From assembly GCA_029532415.1 (NCBI GenBank), contig JAQOTA010000033.1, positions 248,001 through 312,000 on the forward strand: a DNA stretch of 64,000 nucleotides, given 5' to 3'. A model generated the notes under the pieces. The model was not told the origin of the DNA. It was given only the letters and a program-made list of their open reading frames with translations, and did not search any database. The position numbers and the translations under genes are program-made. Positions 1 through 11,851 of the stretch are shown piece after piece. The stretch's first letter is position 1; every line of letters begins with the position of its first letter. The stretch comes from Marasmius tenuissimus. Lineage: Eukaryota; Basidiomycota; Agaricomycetes; Agaricales; Marasmiaceae.

Positions 1-1069
1 CATCTCAGTCACATGTTCAGATCTCTGAGCTCTCAAACTCGCGTGAACACGAGCCTTCTCTTTACCCGTTGAATCCTGCAAGCACACCCTACTTGTGGTG
101 GGAGGCGTTAGTTAATCTCCATATCCTTCTTTCGCGGTTGTATTTCTGACGGTCTGCCCCTCGCTCTCCAGTTCCGCCGTCCGCCAGACCAATAGAACGA
201 TGTCGTGTGAGGAGGTCATTTGGCTTTATCATGGTACGATTAAAAGGGATTGGTGAATCTCGTGATGGACGTTTCTGTCTATGCACTTTATGGCCATTGT
301 TCACAATCCTGCTTCTCGCTACTCCAAATCTCGTCTCCGGGGATTCAGGGTCTTTGACGCCGGAAAGCTCTTCCGCGGGGACTCTATCCTCGAAATTTCT
401 TGTCACGTCCTTGCTTTGAAACCGGATCCGATGCAACCCTCTTCTGTGTCCGAGCCATTATTAAATGGCGGCCCACATCTTTTTCTTTTCTTCGTTGCAT
501 GAATCTGTTCTACGTTCTGAGAGCGTACGGTACGTAATACGTAGGTTCTGATGCGTAGTTTTACTCATTACGCGTGCATTTCAATCCTTGATACAGCTGC
601 TGTCTTTTATACAGGCGGTGCTCCGTACGTTTTGGTGGATTCTTCTCTCCTTCTTCGCCTCTTTCGCTGACCTTGCCTCGTTCTCTGCCTAGTGGCGTGA
701 GGAGGGTTTTACCAAGTTCTCAGAAATTACGTACATTGGGCTTTCTCACGCGTCATGGCTGTACGGTGTACCCACGGACGCTCGCTTGACTTCGTACCAA
801 TGACCATTGACTCCGATCCTCGCCACTGTGCATTGTGCAATCGGAAAGGAAGGAGGGGAAGACATACACATTTTCATTCCCTACTTCCGGTATCAGGCTC
901 GTTATTATACTTTTATTATAAGCCAGCTACGTTTCGAGTGTGCAGGAAAGCTGGATCTCGCATATGATTCGCTTGGCTGATGATCGATCGAACTGCATGA
1001 TCAGGTCTTCGCCAAGCTGACATTTACGCTATTGTATGTGACGGAGGTAACGGGAATAAAAAGCCAAAA
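1..1069. other. No gene recognised
   Basis: Short open frames on both strands (for example 89-436 minus and 207-419 plus) lack recognisable domains or a convincing intron structure. One of them starts with a hydrophobic stretch, but that alone does not support a gene. The segment could hold the terminal exon of a gene lying outside the window. Confidence 0.4.
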
Positions 1070-1151
1070 GGGCCCAACTGGGAATTGAACCCAGGACCTC
1101 TCGCAATGAATGTTGCCCAAAGCGAGAATCATACTACTAGACCATTAGGCC
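1070..1151 (-). tRNA. tRNA-Pro (UGG) with a 10-nt intron
   Basis: On the minus strand the sequence folds as a cloverleaf. The acceptor arms GGCCTAA and TTGGGCC pair over 7 bp (one G-U), the T-loop region reads GGTTCAATTCC, and the anticodon stem CTCGC/GCGAG encloses loop TTTGGG. The anticodon is UGG (proline). A short insertion of about 10 nt (CAACATTCAT) follows position 37, the usual site of nuclear tRNA introns. The mature length is about 72 nt. A run of T follows the 3' end on the minus strand (CCCTTTT), as expected for RNA polymerase III termination. CCA is not encoded. Confidence 0.93.
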
Positions 1152-1381
1152 GATGGAACGGAGAATGGTAATGTGGGTCTGCTTCCTCTAAGCTTCTTTT
1201 TCTTTTTCTACCATTTCGGTCGGAATTCGGACAGGCACAATTGCATTTATTATTTTTATCGCTTCTCAAATTCTCCACCCCTCGCATGACCTTCTCAGCA
1301 GACACGAACGCAGCGTAGCGGCCCGCTCGCATGGCGACTTAAAAAGGCCAGTCTCGCATCACGAACTGGGGACGAAAAACA

Positions 1382-4080
1382 ATGCGTATCACAATTGTTT
1401 ATCTCTTTTACTCATTGCTATTCCTTCTATTGCTCAGCACTGGTAGCAAAGCTAAAGCTCCATCCGGCCCCTGGGACGACTTCAACTATGCGCCAAGTTC
1501 CAGGGTTGTTAGACCTGTTTCCGTTAGGCGGACTGAAGGAAACGTCAGTGGGACACAGAATCTTCTCACCGAGCCACAGAATGGGACGGCAGAAATCGCA
1601 TCGGGTGCTTGGGTTACCCTTGACTTCGGTATTGAGGTATGTAATTCATTCCAACATTCTTCGTATAGTACTGAATATCAACTTGCTACTTGATCAAGGT
1701 CGGAGGACTCATATCAATGACAATTCACCCGTCCTCACAAACACCACAATTTGCACTCTCATTCACCGAATCGCCCCAGTTCATCTCACCAACTTCATCC
1801 GACGATTCGGCTACTGCCGATGCCAGCCAAACGTACGATGGGGTTCTCTCCGTTAACCTTAACTCTACCCAGTCAGCGTTTCTCTGGACGCAACCGAAAG
1901 CAACGCTCAGAGGAGGATTCCGGTTCTTGACAATTGCGTCAAAGTCGACGTTGGAACTATCGAATGTGACCTGTACAATCTCCTTCGCTCCACATGTCAC
2001 CGATATGAGGAGTTACTCTGGGTACTTTTGGGCGAAAGATCAAAGTGGGTTCCAGGATGAGGACTTTCTGACTAAATGTACGCTTCCCTTCGTTCCGCCC
2101 TGAAGCTCAATGATCTAAGTCTCGGATTATTCGTAGTGTGGTATGCCGGAGCGTACACGGTTCAGACGAACGTGGTGCCGCTGGATACGGGGAGACAAAT
2201 TCCGACTGCTCCTAGAGGGAGTGGGTACTCTTGTCCACTTATTTCCATTGGTGCTGACGTTCGCCTTTTCTACCTTCCTTTTGGTAGCATGGTTCAATAA
2301 TGCAAGCCTGGGCGTAGCCGGACCGATTATCGTCGATGGTACGTTTTTTCATACCACTCACGACGATTTTGACCTTTGAAAAAAATGACAGGTGCAAAAC
2401 GTGATCGGTGAGCCATTATTCGCGCCCTTTTTCTCCACTTTACTCACCCTTAATCCTCAGAGCAGTCTGGCCAGGTGACATGGGCATTGCCGTCCCGACA
2501 TCTTTTGTCTCCACAAACGACCTCGTCCCCGTCCGGAACGCTCTCCTCACAATGTTCCATGATATAGCTTCCGATGGGTCCTTACCCGAATCAGGACCTC
2601 CTTTGAGTCAAAAAGGGTCAGACACATATCATGGGTGGACGTTGATTGGGTGTCGTGAGTCTGCCATAGTTTGTTAAGCTTCGGCTGTGTTGATCTGTTT
2701 CTCTTATAGACAACTACTACCTGTACACTGGCGATATATCGACTATCCAGTCCATCTGGGAGGATTACACACGGGCCGTGGCTTTTCTAGAACGTAAAGT
2801 CATATATCCGAGACCTGGCGAAGAAGGAAAGATGGGAACAGGCTTGATGAACGTGACCGGGTTGAGGGATTGGGCGCGCCTGGGAGGGGGCGGTATCAAT
2901 GCCGAGGGAAACGCCATTCTTTATCAGGTGGGTGGTTTCGTTGACTTTCGGATATTGCTCTGCCCTTGATGGCTGACAGTCGCAATAATGGCGTTACCCA
3001 ACGCTATAGGTTTTGATAAGGGCTGCAGAGCTGGCGGCAGCTGTAGGCGACACCAGTCTATCACAAGCGTACGCAAAGAATGCTACAAATCTAAAAGTAG
3101 CTTTCAACCGGGAGTTCTGGATGGATAGCGTCGGTCTGTGTCTCTTCCATCTGTTTTCGTCTACTATCTATCTATTCACGGCTCCGATTCCGACTCTAAT
3201 AGGCTTATACCGAGACAACTCTACCACGACGATGGCACCTCAAGACGCGAACTCCCTCGCTGTGTTGTACAATCTCACTCGCGAAGAATCTTGGAAATCG
3301 CGCGTAAGCCAAGGGTTAATGAAAAACTGGAGGAATCTGGGCCCCGAACCGCCCGAGTTGCCTGATACCATCAGTCCATTCATCAGTGGCTTCGAGGTGG
3401 GGATGTTCAAGCGTTTGTCCGGGTTCAATGACGTACTAACAAACTAAATCACAGCTTCAAGCCCACTTTGAAGCGGACCAACCCCAACGAGCGCTAGATC
3501 TCCTCCATAGGACTTGGGGCTACATGTTATACACGAATCTAAGCGTTGAGAGTACGCTGCTCGAAGGGTTTACAGTCAATGGGTCGTTATCGTGAGTGCT
3601 GATATATTCTTATTTATTGCTCATCCATACGACTGACTCTCATATAGCTATCGCTCTTACCGTGGCTATAATTACGACCCGGCCTACACCTCTCATGCTC
3701 ACGGTTGGTCTTCAGCCCCTACCTCAGCACTAACTACGTATGTTCTTGGACTCGGTGTGACGACGCCCGCGGGAAAGACGTGGGTTGTAAAGCCGGTTTA
3801 TGTAGAAGGGGTGAGCGACGGAGGGGATGGCGTAAAAGGAGGTTTCGAGACGCCTTTGGGACAGTTCGGCGTCGAGCTTTCCTGGGCTTCAGCTGGGGAG
3901 CTGGAGGCGAACATTGAGTCACCAGAGGGGACCAGTGGGGAATTCATTGTGCCAAGTGTCTTCATGAGCTCTGGTAACATCGAAGTGCAAGTTGATGGAA
4001 AGGTTCAGGTAGCAAATGCAAAACGGTCTGTAGCTTTGAATGGCGGCGTGCACAGTATTAGTGTTCGTGCCCTTAGTTAG
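1382..4080 (+). CDS. Secreted GH78-like alpha-L-rhamnosidase family protein (six-hairpin glycosidase)
   Basis: Eleven exons give a 694-aa protein: 1382-1636, 1699-2077, 2137-2220, 2288-2338, 2392-2407, 2461-2654, 2710-2927, 3010-3133, 3203-3396, 3455-3591 and 3648-4080. Exon 5 is only 16 bp. The protein opens with a signal peptide (MRITIVYLFYSLLFLLLLST), so it should be secreted. Motifs that fit the fungal GH78 six-hairpin fold are RDRAVWPGDMGIA (about 259-271), YHGWTLIGC, GGGINAEGNA and HAHGWSSAPT (about 567-576). The last ~100 residues resemble the beta-sandwich that closes such enzymes. The likely role is removal of terminal L-rhamnose from plant polysaccharides or glycosides; this is inferred from family resemblance and the exact substrate is unknown. 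Many NxS/T sites agree with secretion. Frames join cleanly at every junction, so the gene looks intact. No partner genes lie beside it. Confidence 0.85.
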
Positions 4081-4681
4081 TATAAGTATTTTCAGGTCCT
4101 GAGATTCGAGGCCGCAAATAACAGCATCTTTTCATTATTGTATACGCTTGGTCTTCACCCGCATTTGTAAGAAGTCAGATCTATTTCGCGGCCAGTGCCG
4201 TCGAAGCTCGACAGATTGATATTGACCCCTTGCTGGTGTTGATAAATTGCAACGAAGGCTGACAGAAAGTGGTCATTGATGAATGGCCCCGTCGGATCGT
4301 GGATAAGGTACTACCGCACGGGACGCTATAACAGAATGGAACGTCAATTACGCCAATAGCAATTATGCCACCGATAGCATCAGGCGATGCAAAGTATCAG
4401 CCTGGATCCACACCTTCTGTTAGATCATACAGCACATCTGAAGCACATGATTGGTCGATTAATTCCCAAAAATACCTGTAGAGTTCATTTATTATCACCA
4501 TGCTCACGGGTACCGAAGCCGTCGGATTATCCACAAATTGCGGGAGAGTTCGGGGATAACTGGCGCACGATATGACCGCTTTCAGAGTCTGTTCGAGTAC
4601 AAGCCGCACGTTACTAGACAAGCGCTCTCTTTTCTCGAGATATCAGTGTCCACGAGCATAAGACTAGTTATCCAAACCCGT
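4081..4681. other. Intergenic; 3' regions of two convergent genes
   Basis: This lies between the stop codons of the GH78-like gene (plus) and the C2H2 gene (minus). It contains only short overlapping frames. I see no RNA gene or repeat. Confidence 0.5.
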
Positions 4682-5432
4682 CTAGCATGCCCTGTGAACT
4701 CTTCGACCGTGCCTCTTGAGATCAGATCGTGAATTGAACCTTCTACCACATCTCTCACACCTGAAAGGCCTGTGACCTCCATGAGACCTCAAATGATCTG
4801 GAAAGTCTGAATGACCTGAAGAGGATGAGCTTTCGAGACCGAAACTCACATTGAAAGTTGTGCCTTTGTGTGAACCCTCTGGACGTACATCCAGGAACTT
4901 CGCAGAAGTAAACCGGCCTGGTCCTACGATTCCCCGTCGCCCGACTTGTGGTGGCTGCAGAGCCTACCTGTCTGAGGGATTCAAAGTCTCCAAGGTTCGC
5001 GTCGCAGGAGGGGTAGGGGATGTTAGCCCTTCGGTTGGTATGCATAGATCCTTGAAACCGGCCGAATGGTAGTGCCGTATGATGTACGTCGCCCATTGCA
5101 GTTACAACTGCATTGGTCCGCGAGGAGGAGACATCCTGTTGAACAGCATCGGGATGATTGAATCCATCATGTCTAATAAGCGGTCGGCCACCATCAAACG
5201 ACTGTAACAGGGCGTCCCTCCCATAATCTAGACGAGGGGTGTTTTCACTCGCCGGGTGAGAGTGTTGGGGGGATTGGTGCATCGAGGACTGATTCTCAAA
5301 AGGTGGCGAGCTCAACGTCTCATTGCCAATTCCAAAAAAGCAGAATTGCTCCATGTCATAGTTCGGAATAGTCGATAGAGTTTCAAGACAGTCCAACGGG
5401 AAATGAGGATTGACTAGGGGTTTGTATCTCAT
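4682..5432 (-). CDS. C2H2 zinc-finger protein, probable transcription factor
   Basis: Two exons (5432-4850 and 4797-4682, intron GTGAGT...CCAG of 52 bp) encode 232 aa. The first ~165 residues are polar and low in complexity (Ser, Gln, His, Asn), as in fungal regulators. Two tandem fingers end the protein. Finger 1 has C177-x4-C182 and H196-x3-H200. Finger 2 is canonical C208-x2-C211-x12-H224-x4-H229, with the linker GGHRPFRC between them. The intron cuts finger 1 just before its first His, and without splicing the finger is destroyed, which supports the model. The start at 5432 is the first in-frame ATG of the open stretch; an upstream exon cannot be excluded. DNA binding in the nucleus is the expected role, and targets are unknown. 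It is convergent with the GH78-like gene. Confidence 0.8.
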
Positions 5433-7359
5433 CCACAGTGAACGCAGACACTAGCAGACGGACATACCTTGATAACCGTCCATGGAGCCAGAGGATCCAA
5501 ACTCTTCCTCAGTTAGAAGATCATTCCTTAAACCCGATAAGTCCCCGGGACGTCAAAGAACAAGAGAGAGCAAACCTTGGTGTCCTGGGATCCATGTTAA
5601 GCTACTCTCGAGCTCGTACAATGTTACACCATATATATCTTTGTCCCGATAGGGAAAGATTGGTTGAGAAAGGTCAACTCTTTGTGAAGGGATAGGCACC
5701 ATGTGCATTGACATTGATGGGCGGCCGAAGGTTTATATCGTTGAGTGGAGAAGTAGCTTCATAAACCCACGCTATGTAGGTCCCCCCGTTTATCTACGAG
5801 GCCCCTATTGTGGTATCGAGATTTGGAAACAAGGGAGTGATGCTCAGATGATGGTTGAGCCCCCCGTTCATTGTCTGTGACTCGAGTCTCGAGGTACGTA
5901 CATCATGGCCCCTTGGGTTTTGAGTAGCAATTATGAGCCTCTTATTAGACCAGTACGCTCCTTAACCTCTCGCTTTGACGAGTAGTCCTGACCAGACTTC
6001 CCACTATCCCGCGCCACGCAGTGTCACGCATATGTCTGATGTCTGTTCGTTGATTCGTGCTGTAGTACTGTACATGGGAAAACTAAAATCCCGGCTTGAC
6101 CACCAAAATCAATGGCTCACGCTTCATCAGTAGACAATCTGCCTTCTTAGATGGCCGCACTTCCCACTCAAGGCCCTCCTCACATTCGGAATCGGATTTC
6201 TGAGTGAGCATGATCAGCACCGTCATTATCTCGCACATCGCCATATTCTTACAATACGGTTAGCAGCGCGGGTGGATAAGAAGATGAAGCACCGGCCTTC
6301 ATCTTTGCCGATGCCCCTTGTAAAACACCCCTCATTTCATGAGGAATCCAGCGCTCCCGATTAAAGCTTTTAGAGACGGGGTGGCGAGAAGTATCTTAGG
6401 TTCTGGTGAACGCACATGTGTGGAACCTGAGTCTGGGTGCCCTCAGCAGTGAAGCTGTAGCTGTCACACACACACGATGAAATCAAGCAGCCTGAAATGA
6501 TGCCACTTACTGTCCGCTGATCATCTTCCCCTCGGGTTCTATGGGAACAACTCTGGAGACGCCAGTGGGCACAGGGGTAAAATCGCGAAGTGATTCATTG
6601 CTTGGGGGCAGATTGATTGAGATCTCCCGAGAGCAAATCGAGCTTCAGACATTCACAGACATGCTTCCAAGAATTCAGGTTCCCATACCTCGATTTTCGT
6701 GCCGGGGGAAACTTCCCTTTTAACTTCATAAAGACCCACTTGTATGCGCCAAGGCACTCGACGGCGCGTTTAAGCCCCCAATGATGGCCAGGAGGGAGTC
6801 TGAACCCATTTCGAACCGGTCGGTCTTATTCCTCTTGTGTCCTGCCTCGTTAGTCCAACAAGAGCGGAGTGGTGAATTTCAACGACGATTGATTGAACGA
6901 TGCTCTTCCGGCGGTCAAACGTACCAGGTGAACCGTGATATGAGTGACCCTTTTTCTCTGCCCCTTCCCGTATACGTTGCTTCCGACTCTTGTAGGTTGA
7001 AATTTCCGAAGAACGTGACGAGGTAGGTGGTCCGCAGGATACGGGAAGTCATTTCATTCCATTGAATCTGAATGAACAAGTATTTCGATGCAACCTAAGC
7101 CAGTTAAGTCAGTGTAAAGTGGAAGAGCAGGAGTAAAGAAGCGGTCGTTTCTTTCTCAACTTTGGAGGAGCTCATCGCGCCTTCTTTGTGGCTTCCATGC
7201 TTCTACGTGATTATGGTTACAGCAAACCTGTGCGCAAAACCTGTGGTTTGAGAAAGGGGGGAGAGGAGATACTTCTGGGTAGCACTCACGTCATTTACGG
7301 CCCCAAAGCCAAGCAAGATGGCATCTTGAGAAGCCGGTAAAACTTACGCAAAAATTCAC
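5433..7359. other. Long stretch without a recognisable gene
   Basis: About 1.9 kb with many stops in all frames. The small open frames (for example 5438-5695, 6541-6723 and 6781-7026 plus) show no domain or splice-supported extension. No repeat structure was recognised. The upstream region of the C2H2 gene lies at its left end. Confidence 0.4.
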
Positions 7360-7565
7360 TCGCTGAAACGAATTTGGATGGCGGGTTCTAGAAACAGAGA
7401 CCGAGCTGTTTGATCAGTGTCGTTCTGACTGGTTCTCATCGCTTGAAATAGAGATGATCGGCCTATCAGATCCCTCATGCGAGTTGTCTCCGGCGTCCTA
7501 ATGGGTCAAAAAACAGCTACGACGATTGAGATCGCTGCGGTAGCGGCTACGGGATTGGATACTAC
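7360..7565 (-). pseudogene. Relic of the 5' end of a cytochrome P450 gene
   Basis: Read on the minus strand, this short segment copies the first two exons of the P450 remnant at 18.3-18.6 kb. It has the same N-terminal Ala/Thr/Ile exon, an intron in the same place ending CTGATAG, then a second exon beginning ADHLYFKR. That exon has an in-frame TGA directly after KR, then EPVRTTL, and later LEPAIQ. The other copy reads ANHLYFKRNEPVRTT and LEPAIQLFF. Nothing of the catalytic P450 domain follows. It is a dead fragment, not a gene. Confidence 0.7.
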
Positions 7566-8120
7566 AAATAAGTAGGCTCCAAGTCCTCGTAGGTCTCACA
7601 CCATTTTCTCCGTCCTTATCGCCGCGATTTCAACCCAGTTTACCTCATCATTCGATTTACCTCTTTCACTCAACCTGAGATTGGCACAGGTCTCGTGTAA
7701 CAACGTTATCTGTCTTCAGGTGGTCTTGAACCCGAGTTCTCTGTGGCCTTGATCTTTCTATTTTGATGGTGATTGAAAGAGGTTCAGCATTTCCGTTCAA
7801 CGAGCTTTCGCCCCGGTCAGCGGCCACCCTGGTGTACAAGATATATCACAGAAACCAGGGGCTTTTCCGCTCTCTGGTCAGAGGTGAAAGATTTGAACCT
7901 GTAAGGAGCGTCCAATCTGACTACCGCCTGTGCGATGTGGAGCGGTAATTTGAACGCCATGAAGGCTTGAGAGCGACGAACTGAATTGTTACAATTGTCC
8001 GACACGCAGATGATTGATGCATTCCACCTAGAAACAATGATTGCCGCCTATTCTAGTGCGTTAAGTACCAATTAACAGCGATTGAAATCATAGTCCTATT
8101 AAATATCCTCTAACTTTACA
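7566..8120. other. No gene recognised
   Basis: Gap between the P450 relic and the dead family-1 gene. Only short frames are present (for example 7763-7948 plus) and no domain or RNA feature was seen. Confidence 0.4.
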
Positions 8121-8954
8121 TTATCTTCGATGCACCACCTCGACAACCATACTGCCAAACTCGAGGTGGGACGCCTCCAAACTGTCGTCTCGTTTGAGAT
8201 CCTTCTCAGTGAATGGAATCGACGGCATTGTAATGAGCACCGATATCATTCCGACCGCTGCTTGCTCCCAGGGTGACGAAGTCTCTTGCGAGCTCATAGA
8301 CGAGCTAGATGATGAAGGGGGATGATACCGAAGCAGTCGTTCGTCGAGGTGAATCTGACCTTAGAGCCTTGTCTTCGTGTTCTAGCTTCGGAGAAATATC
8401 TTCAACACTAGCATATAACGGCTGTGAGGGGTATACCGGCAATGAGCAACTGCCAAGATAACAGTGTGGGTACTAGATAGCATGACAGTACAGGTCGGGT
8501 TCTGACTACGACTTCAAAAACGCAAACCATACCTTCAAGTCGGCCCAAGAGATTGCACTGATCCCTCCTTTACCCAGCCCAACTTCTCACAGAACCGGCT
8601 TCGGCGTATCAAACTCTTGACCCGTAGCCGCTCGTAGCGCTCTTATCTGTGCTGCATATCTTCTTCGCTGCATCCAGCATAACGTGACGGTGATTACCAC
8701 GAAGATAAAGAGAAGAAGTGCTCCAGTCATCGCGAAGACTATGGACCGAGCATCAGTCGGCATGAGAGCGTTCAGGACAAGATCGTCAAAAAACACACAC
8801 AGTATGACGAAAGGATGGAAGCTCCTATTTCTCCAAGCTCACCACGAGCTTTTAGTCCATCGTTCCAGGGTCCTGAATTGCCGTCGTATTGAGTGTGGTT
8901 TCTGTACCTGCCGTGCCCTCCATCGGGGGTCGCAGTTGGTATGAAAGTCGGCAT
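8121..8954 (-). pseudogene. Decayed member of single-pass membrane protein family 1
   Basis: Paralogue of the genes at 9764-10615 and 22739-23766, with the same three-exon plan. Exon 1 is 8954-8801 (starts MPTFIPTATPDGG). Exon 2 starts at 8738 and holds the transmembrane helix (GALLLFIFVVITVTL) followed by the basic stop-transfer QRRR. Two lesions are visible. The conserved Trp codon after PKPVL is TGA (the intact copies read QLWEAH and ALWEAW). The Ser-rich stretch of exon 3, which starts after TACCCCTCACAG, is out of frame with the conserved tail. The tail itself survives: MISVLITMPS ... HLEFGSMVVEVV. The protein would be cut just after the membrane helix. Assembly error at two independent sites is possible but less likely than decay. 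Confidence 0.75.
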
Positions 8955-9763
8955 GATTATCGTAGGGGCCGAGAGTATCCGCGTCAAGTAGTAGCTAGAA
9001 TTCTCTAAGTCATATAAGTAATCTCCTTGGCCCACTTTGAGGACAAAATCAATCCGTTTTGCCCTTTCACAAGTCGTCATACTCAGTACAGCCAATTCAT
9101 GGCTCACCTGCAACTATATCATCGGTGGTGGCTGTTCGGGACATAACTGCGGGACGGGAGTATGAGCGCAGGACCTCACTGGCATTGGTGGAGTATTAAA
9201 AGCTCCCAGCAGCAATGCACAATAGATATACCGGAGCGCGGTGGAAGCAAAACGTAGCAGACGAGTCAAATAGGTCAAATTCATTGTAGGAAGGATGGTT
9301 CAAGTCGCTTGTTTCGACAATCCGGATTTCAGTCAGCAACACCGGGAATTTTTATTTTCATCAATCATTCTCGTCATCAATCAACGGTGGCTAAGGGCGC
9401 ACAGAGAAGTAGGAACCTTGCCGTCGAGTAAAACACCACTCGCATTCTTCAAAGCAGTGTTTTCTTGGCTTGTCAACAGAAATCGACAGGAACGCTCCGA
9501 GGTTGTAGTCATCCACCGTCATCTGCCCAATTATTTCCTCCTTTGAGGCATGACCATTGTCTGTCTTCGTTCAGCCTCAAACGTGAGCTCCTCGTGGCCT
9601 CAACATGGGCATAACTTTCAGCCCCAAAAGCCGATCAAAATGTATATAGCGTTGATTGTTCTTTTGGTTTGTATGATTAACATTTTTTCTGCCGAATAGG
9701 AGATGACGAAACGTTTCCTCGCAAGCACTATCTTTATCGCTCGAAAACGGGAACATTCATCCC
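8955..9763. other. Intergenic between two family-1 copies
   Basis: No gene recognised. The 5' flank of the dead copy and the 3' flank of the intact copy lie here. A small plus-strand frame at 9295-9546 has no domain. No terminator signal could be identified. Confidence 0.4.
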
Positions 9764-10615
9764 CTAGGACACCACTTCAACACCTGTAGTCCCGAATTCA
9801 AGCTGGGGTCTCTTTAGAGTATACTCGTCGACATTCTTTGACGGCATGGCTATCAAGACCGACATCATACCAGAAACGTTGGAATCAACGATCGACAAGG
9901 CGACCTGAGAATCCGCTGAAACCCTGGATGAGAGGGATGTGGACACCGACACGATTGAATGTCGAGGTGGTGGACCAGTGGTGGTGCGAGAATAATGTGC
10001 ATCTTGCCGTTGAATGTGTAAATGGGGTCTATCTGCCATCCCGGTTTTACCAGGGTTTATTTTGAAGAAGGCAGATACGGGCTGCAAGGGGTCTGGTGAG
10101 CAAAAATAATGAATCATCCAAGCAACTGGTGAGAGGATCGGAAATAATAGCAGGGATAAAACGCAGCACAGGGACTGAGCGGAAGCATGGACATATACCT
10201 GCAAGTTGCTCCATGAAATCTCGCCCATAGTCCCTTCCTTCAGGTGAGCTTCCCAAAGTTGTGGTCTCGTCCGATCGAAATCATGCTCCAGAGCCATCCT
10301 TGTTAACCATTCCTGCTGTATTCTGCGCCGCCGTGTCAAGTGTAGTACGACGATGATTGATACCAAGAGCAGAATAAAGATGGCACCAATGAAAGAGTAA
10401 ACTACGCGAAGTAGTAAGTCAAGAGAGTGGGAAGTGCTAAAGCGCTACTCACAATACAACGAGCCAGGGGAAGCTCGCTTCTGTGGCTCACCACGAGCCG
10501 TCAATATGCGATTACGACTTCCAGTACTACCATCGTCTCGAGTAAAGTCCCTTTCCCATGCTCCAGCTGGGATCATCTGCAACGGTGTTGGTGTATAATG
10601 CGTGGGAGGTGACAT
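9764..10615 (-). CDS. Single-pass membrane protein, family 1 (uncharacterised)
   Basis: Three exons (10615-10453, 10401-10199, 10081-9764) give 227 aa. The intron phases (1, then 0) and positions match both paralogues. The first ~54 residues are Pro/Thr/Arg-rich and polar and no signal peptide is evident. One transmembrane helix (about 57-77, FIGAIFILLLVSIIVVLHL) is followed by TRRRR, which predicts a cytoplasmic C-terminus by the positive-inside rule. The tail has an aromatic/acidic patch (LWEAHLKEG) and then a Ser-rich linker with VSVSTSLSSR. It closes with the family signature MMSVLIAMPS ... LEFGTTGVEVVS. Function is unknown. A surface or signalling adaptor is one guess, resting only on topology. 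All frames are open, so this copy looks functional. Confidence 0.78.
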
Positions 10616-11851
10616 TCTGGACCCGAGCTACTAAATTCCTGCCCCTAATATACTCTACAAGGTGTACGTCATTTGCGGTGCCAACGCGATGCAGCCGAAC
10701 CTCAATTATCGAGCGATGCGTCTATTGATAATTCAGGCTGTAATAATAGGTTGGGTGAAAGGGTGTGAGAGCCGAGTTTGTAAAAATAGTTTTGCGTGCG
10801 AACAAGCTCAGTAGAAGTAGTCTCGTGTAACCAGGCTAACAATAAACGCTGACGATCGCAAGCGATGTGCGTATATGTACAGTAGAAGGGCTCTCACGAT
10901 GCTTGTGTGAGGTGCTTGAACATCCATTTTGATAGAAGTGTATTTGCGCAGTAGGCTGTGGCCAATGTCGGGAACGGGATGGTAGAGCAAGGGTGGAGTG
11001 GTGCCAGTTCTCTATGGAGTATGGTCTGTGGAGTATCTATAGGGATCCTCTTCATATAAGCTTCTTGAAGGTGTAATGGTCAAACGACAAAAAGAAGGCG
11101 AGGGAGCGTTATTCCCGACACTGATTCCCGCTACTGCTAAGTAGAGGGTTTTACCGGACGATCAAAAACCGATTCTGTGCAACGTGACTTTTTGCCCACG
11201 GTATCACATTCACTCTCACACAGTCACGCGAGCTCTGGTCCAAGATTTCGTCGCGAGTCCGAGTCGCGTTTCATCGTCGTTCTCCGATCAGTATGCGTGG
11301 TATCCTTGGCCTGAGATTTACTGAGCTCACCTTCCCAAGTATTGCTCTCGAGCCTGGCCCAACAATTTATTCTCGCATTGTACCCTTTGTTTTCGTGGAT
11401 ATCCTTTCTCCTCAATTCAAGTTGCTCCGAACTTAATCTAACTCAAAGCAACTCAGCTCAATACAATCCAGTTCAAAATCCAGATCAAATTCATAGTGAC
11501 TCGCAACTGATCCAAGGAGTGAATCAATCCAAGATCACTCCAGCTTACTCTTCCCAGTCCATTCAACAACCAACTCAGAGCCGAGAGTCAGGATTCATCC
11601 ACATACACGGCGGTACAACCCACGGCGAGGAGCCCTACAGTTCGCGATTTTTGCGACTGGCTATAATTAGTAATAATACCAACTTCAGGTCTGTGTGTCC
11701 CCTGTGTCCGCCTCCGTGGACCGCGAATTTTTCGACACAGCCGCAAGTCACCCTCAGTGCTGTTCAGCAGTTCAAGTATGAAAGATATATTTAGATATGC
11801 TATTCCTCTGGTATTAGAGGGGGCGAGGGGGGCTCCCCCCCTTCCCACTGA
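10616..11851. other. Gene-poor; one 150-aa Gln/Ser/Asn-rich open frame
   Basis: An open frame at 11342-11794 (plus) begins with a hydrophobic stretch and continues into a Gln/Ser/Asn-rich region. The DNA there is a loose run of CAACTCA/CAATCCA-like words, so the composition may reflect simple-sequence DNA rather than selection for protein. No introns or domains support it as a gene. The rest shows nothing. Confidence 0.35.

Noticed and set aside
4755..4850. Unspliced continuation of the C2H2 open frame
   Set aside because: Reading through the GTGAGT intron destroys finger 1; splicing gives two proper fingers.
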